From assembly GCA_022579005.1 (NCBI GenBank), contig MU401476.1:62001-126000 (forward strand): a DNA stretch of 64,000 nucleotides. The letters are read 5' to 3'. Shown here in pieces: positions 1 to 12,194 of the stretch (position 1 is the stretch's first letter; every line of letters starts with the position of its first letter). The translations under genes and the position numbers were made by a program. The notes below the pieces were generated by a model. It was not told the DNA's origin, made no database searches, and saw only the letters and a list, made by a program, of their open reading frames with translations. This DNA is from Poronia punctata. Taxonomy: Eukaryota > Ascomycota > Sordariomycetes > Xylariales > Xylariaceae.

Positions 1-66
1 TGTTTTTCGGTGTGACTCAATCTGGCTTCATTACCATTTCGATTTAAAGCTGGTGGTGACGGAAAC

Positions 67-2567
67 ATGTCCGCCACACATTCCCACCGGCCAACCACCA
101 AAGTGGTGCACAAAGCCTTCAAATCGAAGAAGGCCACAAAAGGTGCACTGCGGGACCAGGCAAAAGGTACCGCCACCCCCTTTTTCCTAGCAACCTTTTT
201 ATACTAGTGGTTCCCGTATTTACCTATTCATCACTTACAGGCAAGGTTCCCAACGAGAGGCGCAAGACGCCGCATCAACAAATCATGTCCAAAATCGATC
301 GACGAAACCAGGCCAAACAGCGCCAGATTACCAAGCATAAAGAGCACCAAAAGGAGGCATCCATATTTATGGGCCGAGATGGTGCCCCCAGAATAGTTGC
401 CGTAATCCCTCTTTGCGTCGATGGCGACGTCTCGGCCGCGATTCGCAGTCTTAATGCGAGTCTTGATATCGAATCCGAAGTCCCAGATTCCCATTTTCGA
501 GTCTCGGTCGACCGGTTCAAGCAGAAGCTTCAGTATGTACCGGTTAACAGGGACCTTTCGACCTGCATGGACGCCTCGCGAGTGGCAGACTTTGTCATAT
601 TCGTCCTATCTGCCGAGACCGAGGTCGACCCCCTGGGAGAGTTGATTATTCGAAGTATCGAGAACCAGGGCATGTCTACGCTATTCACTGTTGTCCAGGG
701 CCTCGACAAAGTCCAACCCGCGAAAACACGATCCGATGTCGTGAAATCACTGGCCTCTTTCATGACACACTTCCACCCTGGCCAGGAGAAAATATACAGT
801 CTCGACGCCAGACAGGAATGCTCCAATTTGATGAGGTCCTTGTGTAGTACTACTCCAAAAGGCATCCACTGGAGAGACCAGAGACCCTGGATGCTTGTCG
901 ATGAAGTACAGTGGCCTAGTGCCGACACCGAACCTACTGTGTTAACAGGAGTTATTCGGGGGAAGGGTCTGAAGGCCGATCGATTAGTGCACGTAGGCGA
1001 ATGGGGCACTTTCCAAATTGAAAAGATCACAGCAGCACCGATCTCCAGAAAGCGGAAAGACGAAACCATGGCTGTGGACGGCGCAGAAGAGGAAAGGATT
1101 CTGGAAGTCCCAGCTGAAGACCAAGATGATCTAGCCGAGCTGGCGCCCGAAGAAGCCGTGATGGATGATGTAAACGACCTGGATGAAGATATGGAGCCGG
1201 GTGCACCGACAACGAAGAAGGGCGTGTTGCTAGATGACCATCATTACTTCTCGGAAGATGAGCCCGAAAGATACGAGGCACCAAAGAAGGTACCCAGAGG
1301 AACGTCTACATATCAAGCTAAATGGATATTGGACGATGTGTCCGACTCCGAGTCAGAGTACGACGAGGAGATGCAAGATGTACAAGAGGAAAGTGCACCT
1401 GCACGGCCGGAAGACGGGATTGAAGGCCTTGCTGGTCGCGAACCTACCGAAGCGGCCATGTCGGAATATCCCCGGTCGGAAGGCTTTGCCGAGCTAAACG
1501 AGGAGGACGATGCGGCGCAACTTGCAGCATACCGATCTAAAAAGAAGCAGGACGAGGCAGAAGCAGACAGAGAATTTCCTGACGAGATTGAGCTGCATCC
1601 TCACGTTCTTGCTCGGGAAAGGCTGGCCAAATATAGAGGCTTGAAAAGCCTACGGACGAGTCCTTGGAACAAGGAGGAAGACCGACCTTATCAACCTGAA
1701 GAGTGGAACAGACTACTTCAAGTTTCCGATTATACATCTTCGCGTAACAGAGCGCTTCGCGAGGCTCTCGTCGGTGGTGTGGCTCCTGGAACGCGAGTTC
1801 ATGTCCACGTTAAGGGTGTGCCGGCTGAGCTACAGAAGTCGTATAACGCTTCCCAGCCACTCACACTATTCGGCCTTCTCAGACACGAGAACAAGAAGAC
1901 TGTGGTGAACTTCGACATCATCCACAAAGATGACTATGAGCATTCTATCAAGTCCAAAGAAGAGCTTATTATGCAGTGCGGTCCTAGGAGATATGTCATA
2001 AACCCACTTTTCTCTGGCACGGGAAATACTGAAAATAACGTGCACAAATACTACCGGTATCTCCATCCAGGAGATGCCGCCACAGCTACATTCGTGGGCC
2101 ATCTCACCTGGGGCTCCGTCCCCACGTTGTTCTTCAAGCGGGTAAAGCCTCAACAAGACGAGGACGGACCCAGCCTGCCGCTGCAGCTTGTTGCCACCGG
2201 CACTTCCCGCGGGCCCTCAACGTCGAGAGTTATTGCCAAGCGTGCTATCTTGACCGGTCATCCTTATCATATACATAAGAAAATTGTTACCGTTCGTTAC
2301 ATGTTCTTCAACCGGGGAGATGTCGAATGGTTTAAAGCCCTGCCGCTCTGGACCAAGAGGGGCCGGAGTGGTTATATCAAAGAGCCGTTGGGTACTCACG
2401 GATACTTCAAGGCCAACTTTGATGGTGGAATCAATCCTCAAGATTCTATTGGCGTTAGTCTATACAAGCGTGTGTGGCCTCGAGACGCCACTCCTTTAAC
2501 AGGGCCTTTGCTAGAAGCAGGAGCCGTTGCTGGACAGAGTGACGCTATGGAGGAGGATATACAATAG
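67..2567 (+). CDS. TSR1: Tsr1, pre-40S ribosome biogenesis factor
   Basis: Two exons, 67-166 and 241-2567, with a 74-nt intron (GTACCG donor, TTACAG acceptor), give 808 residues. The N-terminus (MSATHSHRPTTKVVHKAFKS) and the following basic stretch KVPNERRKTPHQQIMSKIDR are typical of the Bms1/Tsr1 family. An AARP2CN-type region lies at about residues 240-295 (IHWRDQRPWMLVDEVQW), a long acidic linker at about 300-500, and the family C-terminal domain at about 510-800 (FSGTGNTENNVHKYYRYLHP; GTHGYFKANFDG). The first domain has the GTPase-like shape, but the place of the P-loop reads AVIPLCVDGDVSAA with no GKS/T. This fits Tsr1, which does not bind GTP, rather than Bms1. Family knowledge: Tsr1 sits on cytoplasmic pre-40S particles and blocks premature subunit joining. 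The ATG at 67 is the first in frame, and only 66 nt of upstream sequence is visible. Confidence 0.93.
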
Positions 2568-2869
2568 ACAGACTATTTAGTTCTAGCATTGTCGGCGGTA
2601 TATGTACCTAATGAGTGACGATTGGTGTATGGCAGGAAAATAAGGACTTATATATGAGTTCATGGTTATACTCTTTATGTGGTTATCTAGTATACAGAGC
2701 CCAGTTCCCTAAGGCTAGAGATGGAAATACAAAGCTGTTGCTACAATCGAAGCAAAATCAAGCAAATCTGGTTCGCATATGACAGAAACCCCGGGAGACA
2801 ATTTGGTTGCCCAAATACTCCCACATCGATGAGGGCTTTATATATATCATAGTGAAGCCAAAAGGGGTA
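2568..2869. other. Convergent spacer between Tsr1 and UreG
   Basis: About 300 bp between two stop codons on opposite strands. It must hold both 3' UTRs. I see no ORF, RNA gene or repeat in it. Confidence 0.6.
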
Positions 2870-3987
2870 TCATCCCAACGTCTCCAGCCCTTCTGTTGGT
2901 TTCGGGCCTCCTCTACTCCTAGCCACCTCCTCTGCACCACTTGCCTTCCAAGCACTCAGCATCAAGTTGACGATATGCTCAACACCAACCCCTTTCTTGA
3001 CCTGAGCAAAAACCGTCGGGCCGCCCTCGCGCATCTTGCGCGCATCGCGCTCCATAACCCCCAAATCGGCCCCCACGGCCTCGGCAAGATCCGTCTTATT
3101 AACAACGAGCAAATCACTCTGCGTGATGCCGGGCCCGCCCTTCCGCGGCACCTTGTCGCCACCACTGACATCGATGACGTAGATGATGAAGTCGGCGAGC
3201 TCGCGACTGTAGTTGGCGGCCAGGTTGTCGCCCCCGGACTCGATGAGGAGTAAGTCCGGGCCGAATTCGGCGTGGAGGTCCTCGAGCGCGGCCAGGTTGG
3301 CCGAGATATCCTCGCGCACGGCGGCGTGCGGGCACCCGCCCGTCTCGATGGCGCGGATCCGCTCGGCCGGGAGGGCCTCGTTGCGCGTCAGGAACTCGGC
3401 GTCCTCGCGCGTGAAGATGTCGTTTGTCACGGCCGCTAGGCCGTACGTTGACCGGAGGGCCAGGCAGAGGGATAGCATTAGGGCGGTTTTGCCCGAACCC
3501 ACGGGGCTGGAAAAAGAGGATGTTAGTTACTTGTTGGTTTTCTTCTCGTTTTTCTTTTGCCAAACGTTTTTTTTTTTTTTTTTTTCCCGATGCAAACACA
3601 TTCATTCCAAAAAAATTTTAAAGGTTATGAATCTTCTACATAAGGTAGGTAGGGTAGTCTAATGTAAGTATGAACCCTCGATTCCTGAAAAATCATACTA
3701 TAATCGTCCCCCACCTAGAAATATGACTTGGAACAGAACAGAACAGAACCGCACCTAGCAAATGAAAATAAAAATAAAAAGATTGAAATGAAGAAGAAGA
3801 TAAAAACTTACCCTCCTATACCAATAGTAAAGGCGCGATCATTCCAGTCCCGACCCTCGACTATAGGCATCTCCCGACCCAGGAAGCTACCGGGTCCGTC
3901 GAGGATCTCATGCGAGTGGCCGTGTTCGGCGGCCGAGATTCCCGCGTGTGAATGCGAGTGGCTCGCGCCATCGTGCGAGTGCGACAT
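2870..3987 (-). CDS. ureG: UreG, urease accessory GTPase
   Basis: Two exons on the minus strand, 3987-3812 and 3506-2870, with a 305-nt intron, give 270 residues. The intron splits the glycine-rich P-loop: exon 1 ends ...TIGIGG and exon 2 resumes with PVGSGKTAL, restoring GGPVGSGKT at about residues 58-66. Later motifs are diagnostic of Ure[28 protein letters not shown], and the G4 motif VVNKTDLA. The first 26 residues are unusually His-rich ([23 protein letters not shown]), as expected for nickel handling. Family knowledge: UreG is a SIMIBI-class GTPase that, with UreF/UreD, delivers Ni2+ to apo-urease in the cytosol. The start codon abuts a pentamer repeat in the leader. No other urease gene is in the window. 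The gene is convergent with Tsr1. Confidence 0.93.
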
Positions 3988-4011
3988 GACTTGACTTGAC
4001 TTGACCTGACG
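3987..4011. repeat. TGACN pentamer repeat abutting the ureG start codon
   Basis: Five consecutive pentamers (TGACT three times, then TGACC and TGACG, read on the plus strand) begin at the first base of the ureG start codon and extend into its 5' leader. The upstream 590 bp to the tRNA otherwise contains only AT-rich, non-coding sequence. Confidence 0.7.
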
Positions 4012-4577
4012 TATAAGGCAAGAGAGAAAAGAAAAATTAATAATTGGGTTATGAGATGTGGTCTGATAGTTTTACTTTTTGGCGGTGTGTGTGTCAAATC
4101 AAATGAAGGCACGTTCAACCGGGTTAAGTTATTCTATCCTGTAGACTACAGTAGCTTGAGGTGTGGTGTAGCGGGGTGAGGGGTGAGGTGAGGGGCCATT
4201 TTTTCCATCTACCTATTCGCAAACTCACGATGCGGGGCACATACATATATATAACCCCGCTCTAGAATTAAAGGTTGTTGGTTCCCAGAGCTACACATTA
4301 GTACCTACCTTACTTAGGTACGTTTAGAGAGACGGGAACACGGATATGAATTTCTTGGTGAGCAGATATAGATACTACTAGAGTATAGGTTATTCCTAAT
4401 CAAAAAGATTCCCTCTCTTAGTTTGTCTCTAAAGACGAATTTTGGGCAGACGTTTGGTAAGATAAAGTGTAAATCGAGGTTGCGCCAGATATGTAAAATA
4501 TAGACCATATTTTAATTCTGCGCCCTCAACAGCAATAACAAATCGGCCCCCTTAGTCGGTCCAAAAAAACAACAACA

Positions 4578-4659
4578 TCTTGATTGGTCTAGTGGTCAGG
4601 ATACCTGCTTGTCATGCAACAAATCGCAGGTGGCCGGGGTTCGATTCCCCGATCGAGAG
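4578..4659 (+). tRNA. tRNA-Asp (anticodon GTC) with a 10-nt intron
   Basis: The acceptor arm pairs TCTTGAT (4578-4584) with ATCGAGA (4652-4658), and discriminator G is at 4659. The D-arm holds GGTCTAGTGGTCAGGA. The anticodon stem CCTGC (4604-4608) pairs with GCAGG (4626-4630) around anticodon GTC at 4611-4613. The T-arm is CGGGG-TTCGATT-CCCCG. The stem closes only if about 10 nt (4615-4624) are removed just 3' of position 37, the canonical place for a nuclear tRNA intron. CCA is not encoded. A run of seven T at 4666-4672 is the RNA polymerase III stop. The GTC anticodon reads Asp GAC/GAU. Confidence 0.92.
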
Positions 4660-4665
4660 CATATC

Positions 4666-4672
4666 TTTTTTT
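4666..4672 (+). terminator. RNA polymerase III terminator of tRNA-Asp
   Basis: An uninterrupted T7 run begins 7 nt after the discriminator base of the tRNA. Four or more T on the coding strand terminate Pol III. Confidence 0.85.
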
Positions 4673-7600
4673 CTTCTCTCCAATTTCGCTCCAAGCTGAG
4701 ATATCTCATCAGGCACTTTCCTAATTTGTCTTTTTCTGCAGAAAGTTATCGACTTGACCCCCAAGGTTAAGATCTCAGCTGCTATTGAACAACAAACAAT
4801 GCGGCGAAAACAAAATCCCGTTATATACTCGTTTACAGGTACACGATTTAATAGTTACCTATTTTTATAGAGAGACATCATGTCAAGCGCAGACTCAAAA
4901 TAGCAACAAATATAAGAGAGATGATGTCTCTTGCCCGCGGCCCAAAAAAAAATTAAAATTTCTTATGTCTTAATAAACGCCGAACCTTTGATGATCTAGT
5001 CTAGGTAGGCGTTGAAACCCCTATCGCAAATGGTAATAAGCGAATCTATCGTAACCGAGGCAATGTGACTACAATTTGCCCAGAAATTCAAAAATACCAC
5101 GGTCTTTTTGAAGTGAGCTGTGGACTTTCGTGCAGCCACGGGACAAGCGGACGCGTTTATTCTTATCTACGGTACATCCACTTCTCGTCTGATAGAATTC
5201 CATGGTAAACATTTGTCTTAGTTGTGGCTACATTAGGAACCTAGATATCAAGCTTTCGGACCGTATGAGGTGACGCTAGGGTAGCTGATGTCAATATTTC
5301 AAGCAAGTGACAGTAAGACTCCAGTTGCTCTAAACTAATATCAAGTCAACTAGATGAAAGGTAAGCAGAAACATTTGTTCTGCTTGCAAGTCTTTGATTT
5401 CGAGTACGAGTAGGTAGGGTGTTTGTTAAAGTTGTTTCCTTTTCACCGAGCAATATCTGCATAATTAACCCAACCTACCTTACCTATATGACCGTGGCAA
5501 TATACCTACCTAGCCCGGAGCACATATGTAACCGATTAGGACGCAGATACGGACATAGGTATCTACATGGTAGGTGTCTACATGTGGTACTCGTAGGTAT
5601 ATATTCAAGCCACCGAGCTTGGTATTATGTACGTTTGGGTATTTTATTTGCCAGACGGCCGAAAAGCTGGTCCTCGGCTGCAGCGGGAAGACTTGACAAG
5701 TAAGTAGGTAGGTAAGACGTTTTTGTTCCAGATTGCTACGATGCAGCCAGCCATCCTGACAATCTTAGGTGCCTATGAAGCAAAACACAACACAACACAA
5801 TACTACTACCCTAGGCACAACATAATTACAATACAGGAGGAAGAAGCGGCAAGCAAGCCATAATGACCGGATAATATGTGCAGGTATGTTTTAATGACGT
5901 GCGAGTTATCTGGCGGAAGTAGCCGGCCCTACTACCTAACCTAGGTATGTCTATAACAATTAACAAACACGGCGGACTTGAAACTATTCCGTAATTACCC
6001 CGATTATTTAGGTTTGACAAGAGATAGCTATACACTGGTTATAGACAGTTGCGTATTTGCAAATACTTTGGACTTTGAGACATCTTCTTAGCAGCTTGTC
6101 TATTCTTTACTGTACACGCATAAGTAGAACAATTTATACGGGTTTATTACAAGTAGACGTCGGTTAAACCAGCTGAGGGAATAGTAGGCTCACATCCGGT
6201 GGCGTTGTGTGGCTTGCATTGGAACATCTCCCCAGATCCTCTTTTTTTTTTTTCCCTTGCGATGCATGTTATCAGCTATGAAACCTAATACATAGCACGT
6301 ACGTATGAATGAGACGCCGGGGAAAATTGGCCTAAGATTGTCGTCAACAACGGCAACTAAAGCGGACAATGTTTCCTCCTTGATATTTACCTGGTGCTAG
6401 TTGTGGACAGAAATCCAGAACGAATGATTGATAGGGTAGGTAGCGTCGTGCCTGTGTCTAGAACGAAGTCGAAAGCTCTTTGCTAGGTACGAGTACAAGT
6501 GACACCCGTAAACTTGACATCCAGACCTGGGTTAACCCATGCGCTCAAGAGGCTTGTCTATCTAGGTAAGTACCTATCACGTCCAATTCGTAAAGAGGTA
6601 CGAGCATATAATACATGTAATATAGCTGCTCGTACTACCTAGGTGTACATACATGCATTTTGCATATAGTTTACGATGGCGATGACTCTGCGATGCGATC
6701 TCCCATTTTACCGAGCGCCCTCGATCGCTGGATTATGCATCAATTCACGCGGTTCCCAACCAAGGCGGGAAAGTGAGTGGGAGAGATGAAAAATATCAGG
6801 CGATATGATGCTTTCAGAACATATCATGCCGCCAGACCCGTAATACATGTCCATCATACCACAACAGACCTGTCAACGGGGAGGAAGCAAGTGTCACCCT
6901 TGGTTTGTCTGGTTTGAAAGGGAAGAAAAACGGTGGTACACATCAACGCCCAAATACCTAGACAGACGAATAGGAAGATCCCCGGCCGGGGTTTTAAACC
7001 TACCTGCCGTTCATGTTCCCGTTAGGAGGGAAACACAAGATGCTGACGGAGGCTTTCGTATTGTACAACAATGTGAAAGAACAGCGAGAGGCGAGTATTT
7101 CCCCTCGGGGGTTGAGATCGAGCACAGATGCTGTTTCTGTGCCTGGCAAGGATGAATCTGCGATTCTATCGCTATCCAGTTGGCAGTCGGGGGCACCGGG
7201 GGATAGGGTATGCTGGACATTGCTGCATGTTGTACTTTGTATACAGTCAGCTTGTAGGTGCCTACATCGCTATCTTGGCATCCTGGTACACGTACCCTGG
7301 CACAGTGACACTCCCTTGACATCCTAGTCCCTGTACAAGCTAAATAGTATTAGTTCTAGCTCCCCTGCACCAAAACCCTTAATGCTGCTCATCACAAACG
7401 TCGATGTGTCGATGAAGTGGTGGAGAGCGGCTCCACCTAAAACAGATCTGGGTTAGGCTAGAAGCTTTACCGGGGAGCGAACTGCACACTTTGACAAACT
7501 TGACAACTCTGGAAAAAAAAAAAGGTATGAAATCCTCAGGGCCCAAAACCAAAATCCCAAGGTCCAACGGCACCAACGGCTGCTTCCCATCATCAAGGCT

Positions 7601-9805
7601 GGCCTGGCCTGGCGCGGAGGGGAAAAAAAAGAGTGGTAGACTAGACTAGATTAGATCTAGGGAGGGAGCGAGGTGAAATTTCAGGATAATACACGTAGAA
7701 TCGCGGCCGCTCATCACCAATAGCCTGTTTCCTGTGCCTCGCCTAGTCTGATGAGGTCCTATCTATTTGAGGCAATGAACGACAAATTTCTGGTATCGTC
7801 GCCTTGTTGCTTGGAGTTTGAGCTTTGGTACGCGTAAATAACGGTCCACTTATGTAATTAATTATCTGGACGATGCATTATTAGGTACACGTATATTGCT
7901 CTGGTTTTTAGAGGAAGAAGGGGAGTGCCCCAAATTTAGGTAAGACGATTTTGAGCGTCTTGTGATGGGAAAAGAAAAGTGTTTAATTCCTTCCTTCTTG
8001 ACCACAAGCTATCTTAGGTAACCTAAACCCGAAACCTGACCAGTAAAAGACAGCCAATTGATGGCTTACGGCGTTGGTGTTGTACTTCCTTATACACACA
8101 CACAAGTGTCTATCTGTACTTGTTCATCAGCCCAAAGTCGTTTTGCTATTGTCCTTCTTGCTAGAACTCTTAAATCTGTCCAATTTGTATCAAACTCAAA
8201 TGTATTGCTCAAGGGAAGAAAGGAAAAACAAGAAACAGCTGACGACGACAGGTGGGAAAGAGTGCAGTTGAACTTCCGGATTCCGTTTAGTGAATATACT
8301 AGCGCTAGTCACTAGTTTGGTCTAGGTTAGACTAGCGTTCCCCGGTACCTCTTATTGTGTCTGTTGGGAATGAGATACGGGGCTTTCCGATGGTAGCTAC
8401 GACCAATTAAATTCCCCTCTTGGTAACGGGCACACAGACATCAACCAGACACACTATGATTGATCAACAGCATCCCCTGCAGAACGTGAATACTGTACGC
8501 CAAGCCCAACCAATGACATGCGCAACACTATTCTCCTTTCATCATGTCAAATGACCTACTCTTCCTTCTTTGGGGCAGGGGACAGCTCGCTAGCGATAGA
8601 ACGTGGGGATGACACTTATTGGGATGTGAGCAATTCCATGAAGGTACTGTACTCGTACACGTACAGAAAGCCATCCTTGATATCCGACTTTTGAACGCAA
8701 GGTATTACCCATCCAGCCAGAAGTGCCAGAGAGAGCGGCTCCTCCTTGTCTTGACACTGGTAAGTGAGATGGAACGGACGTATCAGGAAAGCAAGCCTGT
8801 GTTCCCTTGTACAAATCCCGTTGAATCCCCGTTGATACGAACCAATTCTTGGGAACCTACTTTGCACCTGGACGCAACTTTCACCTAACCTAGGAACCTT
8901 AATCTTCCGACGAGAGCATCATCTGTCAACATTATTCCTACCTGCCTTGTTGTTACCACAAAACACAAAGTTGAAATCATACTCGTATTCCTTTTTATAA
9001 ACCTACATTGGCCTCCTTACCTGGATTCCCTAGCTTGCAAAAAAAAAACTCACTCTTTTTGAATTTTGAATCAACCACATATCCTTGTTCTTCGTTTCGC
9101 ATCGGCCGTTCTCGAACGTCGGACCTTCTCCCACATCTTAAGCCTGCTTGCCAAGGTGTCGTGCAGAACAGTCTAGTATTATAGTGTGCGCCCAGTCTGT
9201 TCGAGATTTTGCAAGATCCGGGCCTAGGGAAACTTTGGCTAGTTTGTCTTGTCGTCTCTTGTCGAATAATAAAGTCGGCCACCCGACGAAGCCTTTTCTC
9301 TGCTTTCCGCTTTTCAAATACCGCTCAAAGACGGAGTACCTGTTCGGTATATGGTGGCGCGAGCGGTTGCATGCCTACTAAAACTATACATAAGAAGCCG
9401 CCGACTTCCCGACCAGACAGATAGGCAGGGTTCCGCTCATGTCCGCTGTCGTGACGTGACTTGAGACATTCTGCATTTACCCCAAAGTCATTGCTGCAGA
9501 AACATCCGATTATAAGTCAATTGAGGGTGGAAAACCGAAAGATTTCCCACAATTTCCAGCAAACCTCGATTGCGACCCCAGCTCGTGTCTGCCGCTAACC
9601 CCCACTATCGCCCATCTCCTCACAGGGTCACAGGGTCTACTGAGGAGATACCCTGCATGCATGCCACTACTTTGCTGTCACGGGATTCATAAGATATAAT
9701 TCATAAAATATTTCGAAAGTCTGCTCCCTTGACGAGTAATTTGAGAAGACGAATTGGCACTCTCCCATTTTTTTATTTTCCGTTCAGAGCTGGTCGAAGT
9801 CGAAT
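4673..9805. other. Gene-poor intergenic region, 5.1 kb
   Basis: I find no ORF with coding character in any frame; the ORFs here are short and Cys/Tyr/Ser-rich. The region carries many TAGGTA/TACCTA elements (dense at 5410-5600 and 6430-6660) and the octamer TACTCGTA or its complement (near 5404, 5588, 6486, 8650 and 8980). Just upstream of the next gene, a pyrimidine-rich ttttccgttcag ending near 9787 could be a 5'UTR splice acceptor. Confidence 0.5.
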
Positions 9806-11077
9806 ATGGTGGTATTCTCAAAGGAAGCGGCTTACACAATGCCGCCAGCATACACAATGTCATCATCCTCAAAGGGCGCCGTGGGAAGGGGATTCAAACG
9901 CGAGTTCCCCAGCCTCACCTCCAGGAAGCATTTACGGTCAGATTCCAAGTCACAACCCTGTGACCCCGAAGATTTGCATCGGAGGTTATGCGCCGTGCTT
10001 GCCAAGCAAGAGGCAGCCGAGGCAACAAGACGGCGACAGCGAGAATGGGCAGAAAACATACGGACAAAGATGGCCAAAATAGACAATCAAGAAGTGTTGC
10101 GGAGGCCAGAAGAGATGATGGACGGAAGTGACTCGGCACCGTCACATGTTGAGTATGCCACAGCCGAAGCGTCACCACGACATAGACGGTCAACCTCATA
10201 TCGCAGACCATTATCCTGGGCCACGTCGGAAAAAACGAAAACATCTAAACACCATGTACAACAAGATAAATCCCGCCAGAGACACAAACCTTCAAAGACT
10301 GTTGCTTCCGAGGCAAATGCCAGTGTCGAGGCTGCTGCCAAAGCTGCTACGGAAGTAGGCCACCCTTACGTACCAGCACAAGCAGCCACGCAATTCAGTC
10401 GCACGACGACTTCGGAACGGATGCGCGAGAGATCACTTGTCCATAGCCTCTCCAAAGCCGCTCTCCGCTTCACAACATCAGACCGTGAAGCAATCCAATC
10501 GAGCCTCACCAAGGGCAAACAACAGAACATACTACGACCAGCGCGACCGGCACGAGGCCAACGAGACAGCCAACAATCCCGAAACCAGTTTCAAAACGAG
10601 GGAACCACGACGTCGACGAGATGGCGGCGTCGTGGCCAACGAAATAGTCGTAATAGACCAGAGGCCGTCATAGAAGAAGAAGAATCTGCCCTCGCGGCCA
10701 TCCATCTCCGTCTCCACCGTTGCGATAGCTACCACCCGGATTGTCAAGACTCATCCTCGGACACCAATACCACCACTACCACACTCTTCGACCCGACCCG
10801 TCGCATCGATTGGTCACAAAGCGACGAGATGATGCCCCACGAGAAACGCCGCAGTATCCTACGAAAGACGGGCTCAATGTTTACACTAAACGGCGGCAAA
10901 CTACTAACACTACGACGGAACAGCAGCACCGACACTACCGATACCACTACCAAGACCACAAATACAATACCCGAGGATATCACCGAGGATGACGACGGGT
11001 CTACTCCTATGAGTCCTAATTCCGCCAACAGTAGGTCGGGGAAATTGGGCATATGGCAAAGGTTGAAAAGGGGTTAA
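9806..11077 (+). CDS. Low-complexity basic hypothetical protein
   Basis: One exon of 423 codons. I do not recognise a named domain. The N-terminal third has a short charged helical segment (PEDLHRRLCAVLAKQEAAEATRRRQ..) that could form a coiled coil. The rest is rich in Ser, Thr, Arg and Lys, with an acidic patch (EAVIEEEESALAAIHLRL) and a Thr-rich tract (SSSDTNTTTTTLFDPTRR). The protein ends in a basic tail (GIWQRLKRG). It looks like a disordered cytosolic or nuclear fungal protein. Three in-frame ATGs lie close together (9806, 9839, 9857), so the true start is uncertain. Length, codon use and a long uninterrupted frame argue that it is real. Six GATT copies follow the stop codon almost immediately. 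Confidence 0.7.
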   Translation: MVVFSKEAAYTMPPAYTMSSSSKGAVGRGFKREFPSLTSRKHLRSDSKSQPCDPEDLHRRLCAVLAKQEAAEATRRRQREWAENIRTKMAKIDNQEVLRRPEEMMDGSDSAPSHVEYATAEASPRHRRSTSYRRPLSWATSEKTKTSKHHVQQDKSRQRHKPSKTVASEANASVEAAAKAATEVGHPYVPAQAATQFSRTTTSERMRERSLVHSLSKAALRFTTSDREAIQSSLTKGKQQNILRPARPARGQRDSQQSRNQFQNEGTTTSTRWRRRGQRNSRNRPEAVIEEEESALAAIHLRLHRCDSYHPDCQDSSSDTNTTTTTLFDPTRRIDWSQSDEMMPHEKRRSILRKTGSMFTLNGGKLLTLRRNSSTDTTDTTTKTTNTIPEDITEDDDGSTPMSPNSANSRSGKLGIWQRLKRG

Positions 11078-11080
11078 ATC

Positions 11081-11104
11081 GATTGATTGATTGATTGATT
11101 GATT
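11081..11104. repeat. (GATT)6 microsatellite
   Basis: Six perfect GATT copies start 3 nt after the stop codon of the preceding gene, in its presumed 3' UTR. Confidence 0.9.
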
Positions 11105-12194
11105 ATTACGGGCGGGCGGCGTACATAAATACCCAGGCGCGGCGCATTATTGCATTCAAAACAACCATTTTGGTATAGAACGCTTGGCGTAATATGGAAG
11201 AAGAAGAAAATCCATCGATTTTGTAACAGTGTACATTACATACATAGAGAGAGAGAGAGAGAGAAAGAGAGGAGGGGAAAAAGGGAGCGCGGTTATAATG
11301 TTAAAATGTCTTTTGTTTTCTTCTCCTCTCAATAAGTTGTTGTTGTTGTTGATGATTCCCCCCTCTTCCAACAACCTTGTGTAGGGCTGGGCCAGCTATT
11401 CTTGCATTAGAGGATAAAAACAGTAACCTAGATCGTAAATAAGTAGAGTAGAGTCAGAAAAGCAAAACCTTGAAATAAATTGAAAATAAATCAATCCCCC
11501 CTAAACCTAAGAAAGCAATGTTTTTTCGGTCGTACTTTTACCTTTACGGACTTGGTGTCTTGTGAAAGAGGCAAGTACAATATATTATATATATATATCA
11601 CAAACATTGAGACAAGTTCCTATTACCTCATTCCCTAGGTTAGGTTAACCACCTTTACCTACCTACCTAAGGTATTGCTTGTTCTGTTTGCTATAACTTG
11701 TTGTGTTACGGAATTCATTACAGGTCTTCTTACCTGTCAACATAGGCGACACAAACAAATAATCTATCCAACATGGAAGTGCACATTTCTCAGTTCATGG
11801 ATCCTTTTGGATAATAAATATCATAGCCAGAATCTGCAAGTTCTTCGCCATAGCATGGTATTAGACAAAAGTGTTTATTATTTTCTTCTGGCTGCCTTCT
11901 GTCTGGGTTTTCTTATCACTGACTATATACCGAAGCTACTGGAACATATACGGTACCTATCTAGTCCTTGTGCCGCTACATCCACTAGCAACACGAGGAA
12001 AAGGTCATGTATGCCATCCACAACCGTCCACTGGATTAGTGAAATAGTCGGTAAGCCCGAGCAAAGCAGGAAACCATTACCCAGCCAAGAGAGCTGACAG
12101 TGGTGTTGGCAGGTATAAAGATGTGATATATCTTCAAGCCATCCGGCAGCTCCAATAGGCATACTCGCATGTATGAACCGATACCATGCAAAGA
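11105..12194. other. Intergenic spacer with simple repeats
   Basis: It holds a GA-rich microsatellite (11246-11270), a TTG repeat near 11336-11350 and an AT run near 11581-11599. A 140-codon plus-strand ORF (11675-12097) lacks coding character. No gene is supported here. Confidence 0.5.

Noticed and set aside
530..1069. 179-codon minus-strand ORF opposite Tsr1
   Set aside because: It lies fully inside a strongly supported exon on the other strand, and its composition is not protein-like.
11675..12097. 140-codon plus-strand ORF
   Set aside because: The composition is irregular, there is no recognisable motif, and the end overlaps a better minus-strand spliced candidate.
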